DNA from: Micrasema longulum
Taxonomy: Eukaryota; Arthropoda; Insecta; Trichoptera; Brachycentridae
DNA: 64,000 nt
NCBI GenBank assembly: GCA_022494885.1
Contig: JAGVSM010004227.1
Coordinates: 47,596-111,595 of the forward strand
Direction: 5' to 3'
The notes beneath the pieces are model-generated. The model was given only the letters and a program-made list of their open reading frames with translations, did no database searches and was not told the DNA's origin. Shown here piece after piece: positions 1-11,035 of this stretch; the stretch's first letter is position 1, and every line of letters begins with the position of its first letter. The position numbers were made by a program, and so were the translations under genes.

Positions 1-112
1 CATGTGTGTATATGTATGTGTGTATGTGTATGTATGTATGTGTATGTATGTATGTGTATGTATGTATGTGTATGTATGTATGTATATAAATATGTATGTT
101 TGTATATATATA
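1..112. repeat. TATG/TGTATG microsatellite
   Basis: Imperfect run of TGTATG and TATG units, continuous from the window edge, so its true length is unknown. Similar GT/AT-rich tracts lie inside LINE 3' UTRs near 17.6, 29.25 and 44.9 kb, so this may be the end of such an element. Confidence 0.9.
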
Positions 113-454
113 GATGTGTATTAATGTATGTATGTTGTATGTGTACATTTGCATGAATTTTTATTTCTTTTTTCATTGTTTTATATTCACTTACTATTCC
201 TTCTTCTTCACTTCCTTCCCTATTTTCCCATCCCACTTCCTTTCCCCCCTGGCAAACTGTACGTTTTGTTTCTTTATATTTTTGTTACTATATGAAACCC
301 ATAATTGGTCTAGTTATTTGTTGTTAATATGTATTGTTTATTACTATGACTGTGTTGGTTTCAAAAATAAATAAATATTTATTTTTTAAAAATAAAACAG
401 GTAAAATAAATAATTTGACTCTTAATTAATGTTAGTAAATATTTGTATTTAAGC
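113..454. other. Gene-free AT-rich stretch, possible LINE 3' tail
   Basis: Pyrimidine-rich, no credible ORF: an 86-residue open frame here is low-complexity Phe/Tyr/Ser. The segment ends in a TAAATAAATA-type tail near 367-385, which resembles the tails of LINE 3' ends elsewhere in the window. Confidence 0.4.
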
Positions 455-595
455 AATTGCCGACTACCGTATACCGTTTTTAGGACGTATCCGTCTCTTC
501 ATCAGGACACTCACTACACCAACATGCAAATACTAAAATACACTTTCACCTTTACCATCATCGTAGTATACGAAGTATTTACGAAAAAGTACATA
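455..595 (-). repeat. PLE-like 3' module, copy 1
   Basis: About 115 bases nearly identical to 19035-19150 (shared stretch includes CACTCACTACACCAACATGC). Read on the minus strand it carries the pattern CTGATGAAGAGACGGA, which in sister copies (12.6, 34.8 kb) precedes GAAACCGGT. The same layout follows the Penelope-like coding remnant at 41.4-42.0 kb, so I infer a Penelope-like 3' end. A SINE that borrowed this end is the alternative. Confidence 0.45.
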
Positions 596-630
596 AGTTA
601 CATGCAGAGTTAAATGTATGTATTTAAGTA

Positions 631-1226
631 TTACAACAAAGATAAAGAACATTTTGGAGAAGGTAATATAGAAGTCTAGACATCAACAGGGCTTATTACC
701 TGTCATTGGCTGGTTTGAGTGGCCACTTTACACAATATGTAACATTAATTATTCTGCCCATATTTAAACATTTATATTCCTTTAATTCTTTTATCTGTTG
801 ACATTCGGGAAGTGAAAGAACTGAAACCTTTATTTATGCAAGTGAGATTCATCTAATTGAATAATTTTACCTACATACTAGGCAACGCCTGATTTTTTTT
901 TTGTTTTTTTTAATTTCTAGACTTCCTCTAATATTTTGTGTTTGTCTAAATTTTTGTAGACAAGGGCTGGATTCAACTCCCTTGGGAGCTGTCTAGTATG
1001 TATGTATGAATATAGGTGTTCAAATATGGGCAGAATGGTAAATGTTACACAGAGTGCAAAGTGGCCACTTAAACCAGCCAATGATAAGTCATAAGCCCTG
1101 CAGATGACTAAAATTCTATGTTACCTTTTCTAAAATGTTCTTTGTCTCTGTTGTATTATGTTAATAAAAACAGCTCCCCAGGGAATCCAGTTCTTGTCTA
1201 CAAAAAATTTGACAATCTCAAAAAAT
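631..1226. repeat. RepA locus 1, head-to-head inverted copy
   Basis: Forward RepA body from about 631 (ATTACAACAAAGATAAAGAA) through the AGGCAACGCCT palindrome at about 880 and the terminal module (GTAGACAAGGGCTGGATTCA) to about 995. It then switches orientation and runs reversed from about 1009 to 1226. The two arms would pair into a long foldback. No ORF. Confidence 0.75.
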
Positions 1227-1540
1227 GTATGTATTTTTATGCTTTGAACATAAACAATAAATTGATTCTTGTTTATTAATATAAAACAAAACTAATATAT
1301 TCATTGTTTATCATGTGTTAGTGTCAAAAACATTCTAACTGTTGTGTAGATATGATTGTTCACTCTTTTCACAAGGGTGAATCAGTTTCATCAGCTTATC
1401 TCAGTTTCACTTTTCTATGGCTAGCTGCTTTCTGCACAACTACGTTTATTTTTAGTACCATCGGTTTAATAAGTGATCACTTTATGACTTATCAAAATAT
1501 TAAGATTTTAGGGGTCATTTTCAACGACATCCATATTTAA

Positions 1541-1672
1541 ATTTGTTGCAACAGAGAAGGAAAACATTTTTGAGAAGGGAATATGAAAGTATAGACATTT
1601 ACAGGGCTTATGACCTGTCATTATCTGGTTTAGGTGGCCACTTAACAGATTGTGTAACATTCACCATTCTGA
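1541..1672 (+). repeat. RepA fragment, locus 2
   Basis: Forward partial copy containing ACAGGGCTTATGACCTGTCA and the GTGTAACATTCACCATTCTG segment, truncated right after it. Belongs to the subfamily beginning TTGCAACAGAGAAGG. Confidence 0.75.
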
Positions 1673-2225
1673 AATAATTAAGTTTCTTTTATTACTTCTT
1701 ATATCTTCGTATTTTTTCTTTTCTTTTGAAAACAATTTGTTTTGTTTTTTTTTACTCAATCTTCATTATAACTTTAATTTATTGACTTAAGCTTATTTTA
1801 CATAATTTATATAAAATGGTGGAGTTCTATAATTGAGGATATATATAAAAAATGACATCAACGCTTGCTTTCAAATTGAACGCATTTTTGTATCTTGTCG
1901 AACTTTGAAATAAAATAGGTATTCCCGTATTTTCTGTCTGAATATAGTAATGAACAATGATTTTTGTAACCCATCATAGATATTTACCATTGGCGTGTTT
2001 CATTTTTTTGTTTTGTGATAAGTTGTTTCTTTTGGGAGCTACGGTTTTTTGGATACCTTTAAAAACGCCATGTTTTTTTTTTCTATCTTCAAACATGCGG
2101 TATACAAATATGATAAATATTTTTGAAAAATGCAAAAGTTTCCGTTTAAAAAATTTATTTTGATACTAATTGATGCTAAAAATTGTTCAGTTTTTTCGAA
2201 AAGGATTTTATCGATTTACTTAAAT
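1673..2225. other. Gene-free AT-rich stretch
   Basis: No gene seen. The part from about 1920 to 2060 (CGTATTCCCGTATTTT-like start, then GATAAGTTGTTTCTTTTGGG) resembles 50545-50680 over roughly 150 bases, suggesting another old repeat. Open frames here are low-complexity. Confidence 0.45.
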
Positions 2226-2229
2226 AAGG

Positions 2230-2425
2230 CATAATCAGTCAAACTTGCAGTCGTCTCTTTTGCACAGTATCAAATAGGCATCTGCGAGGGAGTGTCAGAC
2301 AGTGAAATATTGCAGAGAATTATCTTTTAAAAAAATATTGCACGTTGACCCTACCAGGAATTGAACCTGGTACCTCGAGCGTGGTCGGTGAATGCACCAA
2401 CCACTACACTACTAGGTGGACTTAT
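2230..2425 (-). repeat. tRNA-derived SINE, head plus body
   Basis: On the minus strand a tRNA-like head starts at about 2420: an A-box-like TAGTGTAGTGG region and a perfect T-arm CCAGGTTCAATTCCTGG near 2350-2368. The acceptor arms do not pair well, so it is not a working tRNA. The body downstream matches 52228-52330, a headless copy. Internal A and B boxes would be pol III promoter elements. Confidence 0.7.
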
Positions 2426-2496
2426 CTGCTCTCAGCTTTATTTTTCATGGCTATTACCTGAGAGTGGCTGAGTCGAAAACGATCGTCCAGGGTTCT

Positions 2497-2525
2497 CTAT
2501 TCTCTATTCTCTATTCTCTCTCTAT
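2497..2525. repeat. TTCTCTA short tandem repeat
   Basis: Four near-perfect TTCTCTA-type units next to the SINE head. Confidence 0.75.
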
Positions 2526-2589
2526 TTTTTATCTACCTTTGACTCGATGGCTTCAGGTAAAATTATGTTTTTCTGTATAACCTTCTTTC

Positions 2590-3300
2590 ATTTGAATACT
2601 TTATTTATTTATTCAGATATTTAGAACATTACAGAAAAAAGACCCAATTCATTCTTAATAAAATAATAGATCACAAATTACAGTAGATAGTTATGTTATT
2701 AAAATAATATAACAAAATTAAAAGTTAGAAAGTGCTTTCCTAAGGGAAGGCCCACTGTCGTGAAATATGTCGATATCCGAGTCGATGCGATTAAGTAGCA
2801 AGATTGCTCTACCAACCGGCATAACCATTGGCAGGTTGTTTCTGCATCGCGGTAGGTAAAACAATCGATCCTATCTTTGTCGAAGTATCAGGTACGAACA
2901 GACCTACATCCATCAGAATTTCCGAGTTATGTATGTGACCACCGTTCACCTGGAAAAAGTGAACACCCAAATGAACGTCCCTCCTCCTCCATAATGACTG
3001 ATAGCCTAGCATCCCCAGTAAAAAGTCGGTTGGGAAGAGCCAAGGATAATATCCATACTCTTTTAGGTACAGATAGCGCAGAATTTTTTTCTGCACTCTC
3101 TCCACCATCAAAGAGTATCGAGTCTCATGTGGCGACCAAATAATGGAACTAAACTCCAAACGACTTCTTACCAAGGAATTATACAATGTCCTCATAATCT
3201 GAGTGTTAGAAAAGATCTTGGCATTTCTAAGAACAAAACCAAGCATTTTGAGGGAGTCATTACATAGAAAGATGCCAAGGCTACCAGATTACAGAGGTCT
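2590..3300 (-). mobile_element. LINE (Jockey/CR1-like) 5'-truncated copy
   Basis: The 3' end of a non-LTR retrotransposon: the C-terminal part of the reverse transcriptase ORF, then a 3' UTR of about 120 bases ending at about 2594 in a TAAATAAATAAA tail. Truncation upstream of about 3300 is typical of target-primed reverse transcription. Confidence 0.8.
2718..3246 (-). pseudogene. Reverse transcriptase C-terminal fragment, frameshifted
   Basis: The minus-strand frame from about 3246 contains RTLYNSLVRSRLEFSSIIWS and then a VQKKILRYL block, the layout of the region after the RT thumb in Jockey/CR1-type LINEs. Around 2850-2870 the frame shifts by one. The other frame continues through RNNLPMVMPVGRAILLLNRI and DIDIFHDSGPSLRKALSNF to a stop at 2718-2720, the usual C-terminus of such proteins. 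The break means it is a dead copy. The intact protein would copy the element's RNA at a nicked target. No RT catalytic motif remains. Confidence 0.8.
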
Positions 3301-4160
3301 TTCTCGAGTAGACTTAACAAGCGATTTCCTTGTAAATGAGTACCATTAAGCAGACTTAAGTCCTCATATGCGATGTGCTGTATGTGGTAAAAAGCTGTAT
3401 TCTTTATCTGCCGAGAAACGGACAATGTTTGTGATTTATAAATAAGTATACCATAGTATTTCACATTTTTTTTAAATTCCCCATCAATCATGTAAATCAC
3501 TAATCTCTCTTTTGTGATAGTACATTTTTTTATAATCCCTTTATTGTCACTTTTTATTATTTTAATCTTTTTCGAGAACCTCCCTCGGGACATGTCGCAA
3601 TTACTATCGAAGCCTAACAGCCACCCACCCTCACCTGGGAAGCTTTTAATACAAATCCAGGGAGACAATGTTAAAAGGGAATAAACTTCCAGGACTAGGG
3701 GAAGATTTCATGAAACTGAAACATCCGCAACATAATGATACTTTACCTGAATTTCAGGATATGCTTTACATTTAATATTATAGGGACAAGGAGAATTGGA
3801 CCAGGCGTACAAAGTAAGAGATGACAAGCTCTAGATACGTTATTTAAATTAATTATATTACATCTCGTACTTCTTAAAAAGTATTTTTCTTTGTTTTATT
3901 TAATGATACAATTGATTAATTTCAATACATATTCAGTTTAAAAAAATAAAATTATAGTACCCATAAATAAAAATATATTTTGTTTATCATATAAAAATAT
4001 TATGTGGAACACAAGAGTAATAATATTATAAAGTCGTAAAATTATATTAACTTTATTTGAAACATTGATAAAATTTGGAATATGATGTTAATAAAGAGAG
4101 AAGCAAATAATAATAAAATGAACATAAATAAAGAAAGAAAGGAAAACAATAAAAACATAT
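3301..4160. other. Gene-free stretch
   Basis: A 158-residue open frame on the minus strand (3192-3668) has no recognisable motif and overlaps the LINE end, so I leave it uncalled. The rest is AT-rich with no repeat I can match. Confidence 0.4.
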
Positions 4161-4795
4161 TCTTCATAAATATATATAATTCCTTTGTACGTGTGATGTC
4201 CCCGTACACCTCCTAAACGGCCTAACCGATTTTCGTGTGGTTTTCAGAGAAATATAGATCTTTGCGGTGTTCGTGTTTGTAAATATTAAAATCTTCAATC
4301 GAATATGTAAAAAAGAAGTTAGTAGCATAAATGTTATATTCATCGATCTACCGGGGTTGCATTCGAGGAGAACGCATTTGCAAAAAAATGGAAAGATATT
4401 GTTTTGTCTTGTATAAAAAAGTTTGTTTTTGAATGTTTATAAACAGCATTTGTTTTTTGTGGATCTCAATCAAATTCTTTCCTTAAACTCCTCATAATTT
4501 CTACCCATTTTTTTCTTTTTATTGGATTTTTGGTAACACTAAAATAATATTAAATTCAATACATTTTTAAAAATCGGATTCCTACATAAGTACACCCCTT
4601 TGTTGGTGAGACGACCGGAGTTTAACGTTTGCAAAAAGAATGCCATGTTTAAAAAAATATTTATTTTATTTATTTGTTTTGGAATTCAACTATAAACAAG
4701 TACCTAGGGACCTACTAATCAATGAAAAGTATTTTTTCAAGCTAATAGCGGGCAAGCCAATGTTTGGGCAGAACAACGTCTGTCGGGTCCGCTAG
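4161..4795 (+). mobile_element. Helitron-like non-autonomous element, copy 1
   Basis: Same family as 11264-11937, 22308-23134 and 60048-60716. Starts at TC (TCTTCATAAATATATATAAT) and ends GTCGGGTCCGCTAG, followed by T. The other three copies have host A before the TC and host T after CTAG, as in A/T-site Helitron insertion; here the 5' flank is T. No RepHel ORF. The shared 5' segment includes CCTAACCGATTTTCGTG and the shared 3' segment includes AACAAGTACCTAGG. Confidence 0.6.
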
Positions 4796-5966
4796 TATTT
4801 TATAAATAGTAAAAAATAGCAAAAACTTTATTATTATTTAAATAACAATACAATAATTTAATAACATTTTGTATTATTTTATTTAGTACTTTCTCTTATT
4901 TGACATATTATTTATTACGCCTATTTTTTTTATATTTCTTACTATAGTATTGAGCGAGTTTCTAGAAAACATATCTCAATTATCATTTCAATTATGTTTT
5001 TATATATAAATTCTTTTTCCATTGATTTCAATGATACTATTATTTAGTTTTTTTTTAATACTACTATATTTTACTATTATTTTGTTGTTTTTAATGATAC
5101 AATTATTTATTATATTTGATTATGTGTGAATCTTAATTTTTATTATTAATATTTTAAAATTTATTTCAGATTATCTTTTTTGCATTGTATTCTTTGGAAT
5201 TATATTATTTATTACTTATCCCCTTATTTTCTAAATTTTTATTCTATTGCATCACATGTCATTGTAATTTAATTTTATTAATTTTACTATGTATTTTTGT
5301 TGTTAATTATTATGGCTTGACATGGGCATAGCCTTAAAAGCCTTAAAAAGTTCATTCATATTTTAACTAGTGTAATTTTGAATGAATAAATAAATAAATA
5401 TCATTGAAAATAACAAAACATCATCCTTCTTTCCATATAATAAAAATAATAACGATACGCTGCAACTTGAGCACCAATACAGTGATCTATGCACCATGAA
5501 TTGCGGTTCTAAAAATAATGACGATGTTATTTTTTCTTAGTTTGTTAAAAGTAATTTGTTACATTTAAAGATATTCACAATATGTATTATATAAATGTAA
5601 TTATGATATTAAAAAACGCAAATACACAATTTCGAAATAACCGGTGATCGGTTTCTTCGCCTTTGCAACATCTTCGAGATATCTTTACTATAAAATTTCA
5701 TTCCCTTATGCAAAAACAGTTCTCTTCAAAAATATGTCTTTACAAAAACGCGACACGCTTGGCTTTGACAATTGTGAGACAAGATGTGTGACTACGTTTT
5801 TCTTTTTTATTTAAACACACAAATAAACGTATTAAGGGCGCGGCCAATGCAATGAACCGTTTTCGCGGAAATAGGAATTTAAATTTATATATTTTTTTTA
5901 ATTGCCACTTATAAATACCTGAAAAATATTTTTTATTTGACAGTATTTCAAAGACAATTATTATTA
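4796..5966. other. Gene-free AT-rich stretch with a LINE-like tail
   Basis: Very AT-rich. A likely LINE 3' end on the plus strand ends at about 5398 (GAATGAATAAATAAATAAAT, preceded by the paired words GGGCATAGCCTTAAAAGCC). The 92-residue frame at 5740-6018 minus has no recognisable motif. Confidence 0.4.
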
Positions 5967-5967
5967 T

Positions 5968-7018
5968 CAACAATATTTTGAGTTTGTCCAAATTTTTGTA
6001 GACAAGGAATGGATTCAATTCCCTGGGGAGCTGTTTATATTAACAGATTACATCAGAGACGAAAAACATTTCAGAAAAGGTAATATAGAAGTCCAGGCAT
6101 CCACAGGGCTTATGACCTGTCGTTAGCTGGTTTAAGTGGCCACTTTATCCACGGTGTAACATTCACCATTCTGCCCATATTTGAACATCTATGTTCGTTC
6201 GATTCTTTCATCTGTTGATGTTTGTGAAGTTAAAGACCTGAAACCTTTATTTACGTGGGTGATATTCATGTAAATGAATAATTATTTAATTATTTAACCA
6301 ACATACTAGGCAATGCCTGAATTTTTTTAAATTTTTTTTATACTTCTTTATGAACCAGGTGAATTTATCAAAAACATTTTGAGTTTGTCCAAATTTTTGT
6401 AGACAAGGATTGGATTCAACTCCTTGGGAAGCTGTTTATATTAACGGATTACAACAGAGATGAAGAACCTTTTAGAGATGGCATATATAAGTCCAGGCAT
6501 CCACAGGGCTTATGATCTGTCATAGGCTGGTTTTAGTGGCCATTTTACACACGGTGTAACATTCACCATTCTGCCCATATTTGAACATCTATATTCCTTC
6601 GATTCTTTCATCTGTTGATGTTTGTGAAGTTAAAGAGCAGAAACCTTTATTTACGTGGGTGAGATTCATGTGATTGAATTTTTTCACCAACATACTAGGC
6701 AACGCCTGACATTTTTATTTTTCAATTTTTATACTTCTTCATGGACCAGGTAAATTTATCAACAATATTTTGAGTTTTTCCAAATTTTTGTTGACAAGGA
6801 CTGGATTCAACTCCCTGGGGAGCTGTTTATTTTAACAAATTACAATAGAGATTGAGAACCTTTTGGAGAAGCAATATAGAAGTCCAGACATCTACAGGGC
6901 TTATGACCTGTCATTGGCTGGTTTAAGTGGCCACTTTAGGTCATAAGCCCTGTAGATACCTGGACTTCTATATTGCCTTCTGTAAAAGGTTCTTCATCTC
7001 TGTTGTAATCTGTTTACT
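5968..7018 (+). repeat. RepA locus 3: three tandem units plus inverted end
   Basis: Three direct units begin with CAACAATATTTTGAGTTTGT or a variant at 5968, 6369 and 6760 (spacing 401 and 391). Each has the terminal module, the ACAGGGCTTATGACCTGTC core and AGGCAACGCCT or AGGCAATGCCT. In the third unit the sequence turns round at about 6938 and an inverted segment (GGTCATAAGCCCTGTAGATA) runs to 7018. Confidence 0.85.
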
Positions 7019-7325
7019 TATTATTATTATTTTATTTATTTTTAACGTGATATTTCCCCACTGTTATTTCCATATTAAAACGCGATAGAAACATACTATT
7101 TTAAAAGTGAGCATGAGGGTAGGAATGTTCCTTAAACTATCGGAAAGCTCATTAATCAGATTTTTTCAAATCTGATATTGCGTTCAGCTTTCTTCGTACA
7201 TTTTCAATTTAGTGCCGTACAATTTTTACGCTTCTGGAATTTCCCAATAATTGTTTTCCGGCGTATTGGCGTAGGGCTCCGGATGACTACCAAGCAGATT
7301 TCTTTCTAAAATATATACATTTTTC

Positions 7326-7503
7326 TTATTTATTTTTTGCACCACAACAAGCCAGGAGGCCCGATTACAGTGATGAATTACAGCGCAGAAAATTCATGCT
7401 TGAGAAAATTCACATTTATTTTTTGTCTTCTCATCGGGAATCGAACTCGGAACCTGCCGCGCGTGAGTCAAGCGTCTTAACTGCGTTACCATAGAGGCCG
7501 CCA
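7326..7503 (-). repeat. SINE family alpha, copy 1 (diverged)
   Basis: tRNA-headed SINE on the minus strand. The head lies at 7436-7503 (B box GAGTTCGATTCCC, here with mutations). The tail side reads AAGCCAGGAGGCCCGATTAC on the plus strand. Sisters at 26630, 36433 and 50085 are better preserved. Confidence 0.75.
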
Positions 7504-7524
7504 AAGACGGCTGGTTTCGTGGTG

Positions 7525-7712
7525 GATGAATCTCACCCACACGATAAAGGTTTAGGCTCCTAAAATGTTTAAATATAGGCAAAATGGTTTATTTTACAAA
7601 GTGTGTTAAATGGTCAGCAAAACCAGTTTTTTACAGGTAATAAGCAGTGTAAATGCCTAGACTTCTATACTCCTTTCTCACAAATGTTTACCTTTGTTGT
7701 TGCAACAAATGT
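7525..7712 (-). repeat. RepA fragment, locus 4
   Basis: Reverse RepA body with the ATCTCACCCACACGATAAAGG start and AAATGCCTAGACTTCTATAC near the end. It abuts the SINE on its left. Confidence 0.7.
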
Positions 7713-8465
7713 TTATCTAATTTATTTATTAATTATAATTACATAATCTGAGAGAACCAGTTGTGTTCATTAAAAAACTTCTAAATTACTGCAATGTATT
7801 TTTACTCTCTACACGTATTATTTACGCATATTTTTTTTGTTAAAAGTAATATGCGTGGAGAATGCATTCCAATTTCATTTCCTCTTTCGCCTTCGTTTAT
7901 TTGCTAACAAATCTTCATTAACTATTGTGTGCCTGTGATGTCACACTAGTCTACATACGATATAAGACTTGTCATATTTCTCTTATTTGTTTTAATGTTG
8001 ATGTTGTAAGTTTTGTAATCTTCATTAGAAGGAATATCCATCAGGGTATTTTTACAGCGGGAGAGTAACTGAATTCAAATTTGAATAACCAAAATCAAAT
8101 TGGTTTTAAAAACAAAAAATATTTATCTTTGCTACGCAAATAATAAGTGTGACGCCGATACAGCAATATATGTGTACAAGAGAGAGCACGAAGATAAAAC
8201 CCATAACAATGAAGCCAGAGACGCTGTTCTGTGGTCGATGTTTGAGTAAAACAGATTCAGTCGGTTATTGACAGTGATGGAGGACGCGCGCATGTAAGAT
8301 GACCGTCGTTTTTATGATTTTTTTATTTGTTATGCTATAAAAAGGCTAAATTTAATATTTATTTTTATAAATTATGGAAAAGAAATTCTTAAAAAGTATG
8401 TCTCCACATTTTTGTTTTTCAAATGTCTGAACTTTAGTATTTGAAAGAAAAATATTAAGGAAGAT
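7713..8465. other. Gene-free stretch
   Basis: AT-rich, no recognised repeat or ORF. The block 8145-8300 has a more balanced base composition but no coding signal I can defend. Confidence 0.4.
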
Positions 8466-8817
8466 ATTTGATGGTGTCAACCAAAACGGAGTGTGGCGAA
8501 GACGGTTTAATCGTGAATTAGAGGCACTGTATGGCAAACCCAACATTGCTCAATTTATCAAAATAAGATTATAATGGTTGGGCCATGTGCACTGAATAAA
8601 TGATAACCGCACCCCAAAAAAGATTCTTTATACCACTCCGGAAGGCAGACGAAGCAGAGGCAGGTCAAAGTTAAGATGGCTGGATAATGTGGAAAGTGAC
8701 ATTTGAGCAAAGAGCCTGACAAACTGGAGAAGAGCCGCAGGGTGCAGGGACGAATAGAGACCAATCCTAGAGGAGGCCAGGGCCCACAACGGGCTGTAGC
8801 GCCACTGATGATGATGA
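8466..8817 (+). pseudogene. LINE ORF2 C-terminal fragment with (ATG)n tail
   Basis: With in-frame stops, the plus strand reads NGVWRRRFNRELEALYGKP, then WLGHVH, NDNRTPKKILYTTPEGRR, SRGRSKLRWLDNVESDI, NWRRAAG and LEEARAHNGL. This is the well-known C-terminal end of a group of insect and arthropod non-LTR retrotransposon proteins. At least four stop codons show decay. The element ends in GATGATGATGA, the same tail type as SINE family gamma (9556), so this LINE group may have supplied the machinery for that SINE (inference). Confidence 0.8.
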
Positions 8818-8944
8818 ACTTTAAAATATTCCGTCTACACTGTATGATGATACATCACTGCGCATAAAGGAAATATTAACCACAATCTTTAAAGAATAAA
8901 ACCGTACTGAAAAAGCTGAATTTCACACATTGATAAAAAAGCGA

Positions 8945-9245
8945 ATAACTCTAAACGGGGAGTGCGATATATGCACCAAACCGAATCGTTCGTTTTAACG
9001 ATCGCGTACACGTTCGTTGAGTTAAATTGGACGAACTCGTACTAAGGGTCTTGAATCGCAAGGCGCGATCGATCCCCGTATATTCACGAGAATTTCCAAT
9101 CATGTTCATAAAAACTCCAGTTCTGACTTGCAAACGTATTTCGCGTGCTATTTGCGAACAACTTTTCAAATATCGAATGAATTTCGGCGGGAGATTGTTA
9201 ATACCTGTCAAAGTGAGAGAATATTTACCATCAGATTCTTAAATA
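8945..9245. other. CpG-richer block with overlapping open frames, unassigned
   Basis: Unlike its surroundings, this block has many CpG dinucleotides (CGAATCGTTCGTTTTAACGA, CAAGGCGCGATCGATCC) and stays open on both strands: 71 residues at 9027-9242 plus and 86 residues at 8951-9211 minus. I recognise no family. It could be a host exon or CpG-rich regulatory sequence, or part of an unrecognised element. Confidence 0.3.
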
Positions 9246-9555
9246 TTTCACAAGGATGGATGAATTTGACATTTCTTTGATGTACAGATTTAAAGACGCT
9301 GAACCTTTTAAATTTAATCGATCGATAAATAAATACAATACAGGGTGCAAACCACAATAAAGGGTAATGAATAAAAAAGTAATAATTTAGAAACTCTACT
9401 AATATTCTTGTTCTAGTTAAATATATTCTTAGGATTGGTTTATAGCAAATACCTGTATCTTTTTTTGTAGTATCCACGGTCTTTAACAGATATTTATATT
9501 ACTGTATACTGATATTTAATAATGAACTAATAACTTTTACCCTTTATTAGGGAAA
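9246..9555. other. Gene-free AT-rich stretch
   Basis: No feature I can support. The 89-residue minus frame ending at 9208 has no motif. Confidence 0.4.
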
Positions 9556-9817
9556 AAATCATCATCATCATCATTCCCTTTACGCACCTAATGGCGCATA
9601 GGGCACTGCATTGGTACACCAATTGCAGCGTATCTTGATCATTTTTGTAACATGATGGATCAATCTTACACTTCAGGTACCAGTCCAGGGAATATGAAAT
9701 ATTCCAGTGTGAAAACACCCTTTTGAATAAACATTTCATACCAATCATGTCAGGAATCGAACCCAAGACCTCTTGCATGGTAAGCAAACGCGCCGACCAT
9801 TACACCACGAGGCCGAC
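9556..9817 (-). repeat. SINE family gamma, copy 1
   Basis: Minus-strand tRNA-like head at about 9748-9817 (reverse of CCTCGTGGTGTAATGGTCGG, B box TTGGGTTCGATTCC). The body includes TGATCCATCATGTTACAAAA, and the tail is (ATG)n, seen as ATCATCATCATCATT on the plus strand at 9558-9572. Sister at 48231. Confidence 0.8.
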
Positions 9818-10636
9818 AAGGAGAAAGACGTGTCCGACGCCGACGGGAAGAAATAAGTTAGGTAATTAATTAATTCTGTCAGATATCAATAAGAATATCT
9901 CCGATGGAATAATATACTGTTTTGAGATATAAAATAGCTTGTATCGATTGCCGGTCGACAAACTATCACTATGAAAAAAATGGGACAAGCGTTAGTCTAC
10001 GACAACATAGCATCGTTATTTTGTTTACAAATCCAAAATCCTACAAAAAGCATACAAAAAAAACTGAAAAGGATAAGAAAATTAAATTTACCATAGGTAA
10101 AGCAAGTAAATTGTAGAAATTTAAATAAAAAACAATAAAAAAATCTTTTCGGCATTCCAAATAAATATAGATTTTTTTATTGTACACTTTATAATTCGGG
10201 AGGAAAAATAAGTATCTTATTTTACTATTTACTTTTCCAACTATTCCTATGAAAAAAAAACATGTCAATCAGTCGCTCCATTGAGACGCAAAGGAAACAC
10301 ATCCAAACATACTTTCGCATTTATAATATTAGTTTTCATTCTCCAAGTATACACCTTTTCCACGGCTCCACACGTCAGTAAATAAACATAGAATTAAGAA
10401 ACCATGCATTTTCATTCTGTATTTTCCAGACTGTTATCATTTACAGAAAAATACTGAATTTTTTTTTTAATAAAATACTAATTTGATTGTAATCCAAATA
10501 CAATTCAAACTCTAGAGTACTGAGTGATTGCAGATCATTTGTTCCTATTTAAACTTGTGAACAATGTCATAGATTGCTTACAAGTTCTTTAGAATATCTT
10601 GTGTCCAACAGGACAAGACTCCAGACTACATTCAAT
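9818..10636. other. Gene-free AT-rich stretch
   Basis: No gene or repeat recognised. Open frames at 9922 and 10041 overlap on opposite strands and are lysine- or phenylalanine-rich composition artefacts. Confidence 0.4.
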
Positions 10637-10860
10637 GGCGTCGTGGCGCAGATGGTTAGACGGCCGACTGTAAAACTGGGAGTCGCGGGTTCGATTTCCG
10701 CCAGTTGCAAGAAAAAAATCCATGATTTATTTTTTCTCAATTGGTCTGGGTGTTGTGGTGAAATTTGCATTACCTCTTTCCATATCCCTTCTTTCCCACC
10801 TGCTGACAAGCCTCTAAAATAGAGGCTCAGCGAGTTATTCCTTTTCAAAAAAAAAAAAAA
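10637..10860 (+). repeat. SINE family beta, copy 1 (3' hairpin)
   Basis: tRNA head: GGCGTCGTGGCGCAGATGG (A box) and CGCGGGTTCGATTTCCG (B box and T arm). A conserved body follows (TCAATTGGTCTGGGTGTTGT), then a hairpin AAGCCTCTAAAATAGAGGCT near 10810-10829 and an A-rich 3' end. Sister copy inverted at 19980-20186. The 82- and 93-residue open frames across this SINE are incidental. Confidence 0.85.
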
Positions 10861-10940
10861 TTGCCGACCAATTCATGAAAGAATGATTTTTTCCACAGAG
10901 CATGTCATTATTACAAATTATTATGAAAATAAACTTTGTT

Positions 10941-11035
10941 ATTAGCGTTACACAATTTTCAATTTTTTACAAAAACACTACTACAGTTTCGGAAGAGCAT
11001 TCCTCCTAAAATAATAAAAATTGTGTAACACTAAT
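10941..11035. repeat. Inverted repeat, 19-bp arms
   Basis: Arms ATTAGCGTTACACAATTTT (10941-10959) and AAAATTGTGTAACACTAAT (11017-11035) pair over nearly their full length around a loop of about 57 bases. Possible MITE remnant. No clear target duplication. Confidence 0.6.

Noticed and set aside
114..374. 86-residue open frame near the window start
   Set aside because: Low-complexity Phe/Tyr/Ser composition arising from T-rich DNA. No motif and no partner.
2877..3143. 88-residue plus-strand frame
   Set aside because: Antisense shadow of the LINE reverse transcriptase fragment on the minus strand.
10574..10848. Two overlapping 82- and 93-residue frames on opposite strands
   Set aside because: Both run across the beta SINE and its tRNA-like head.
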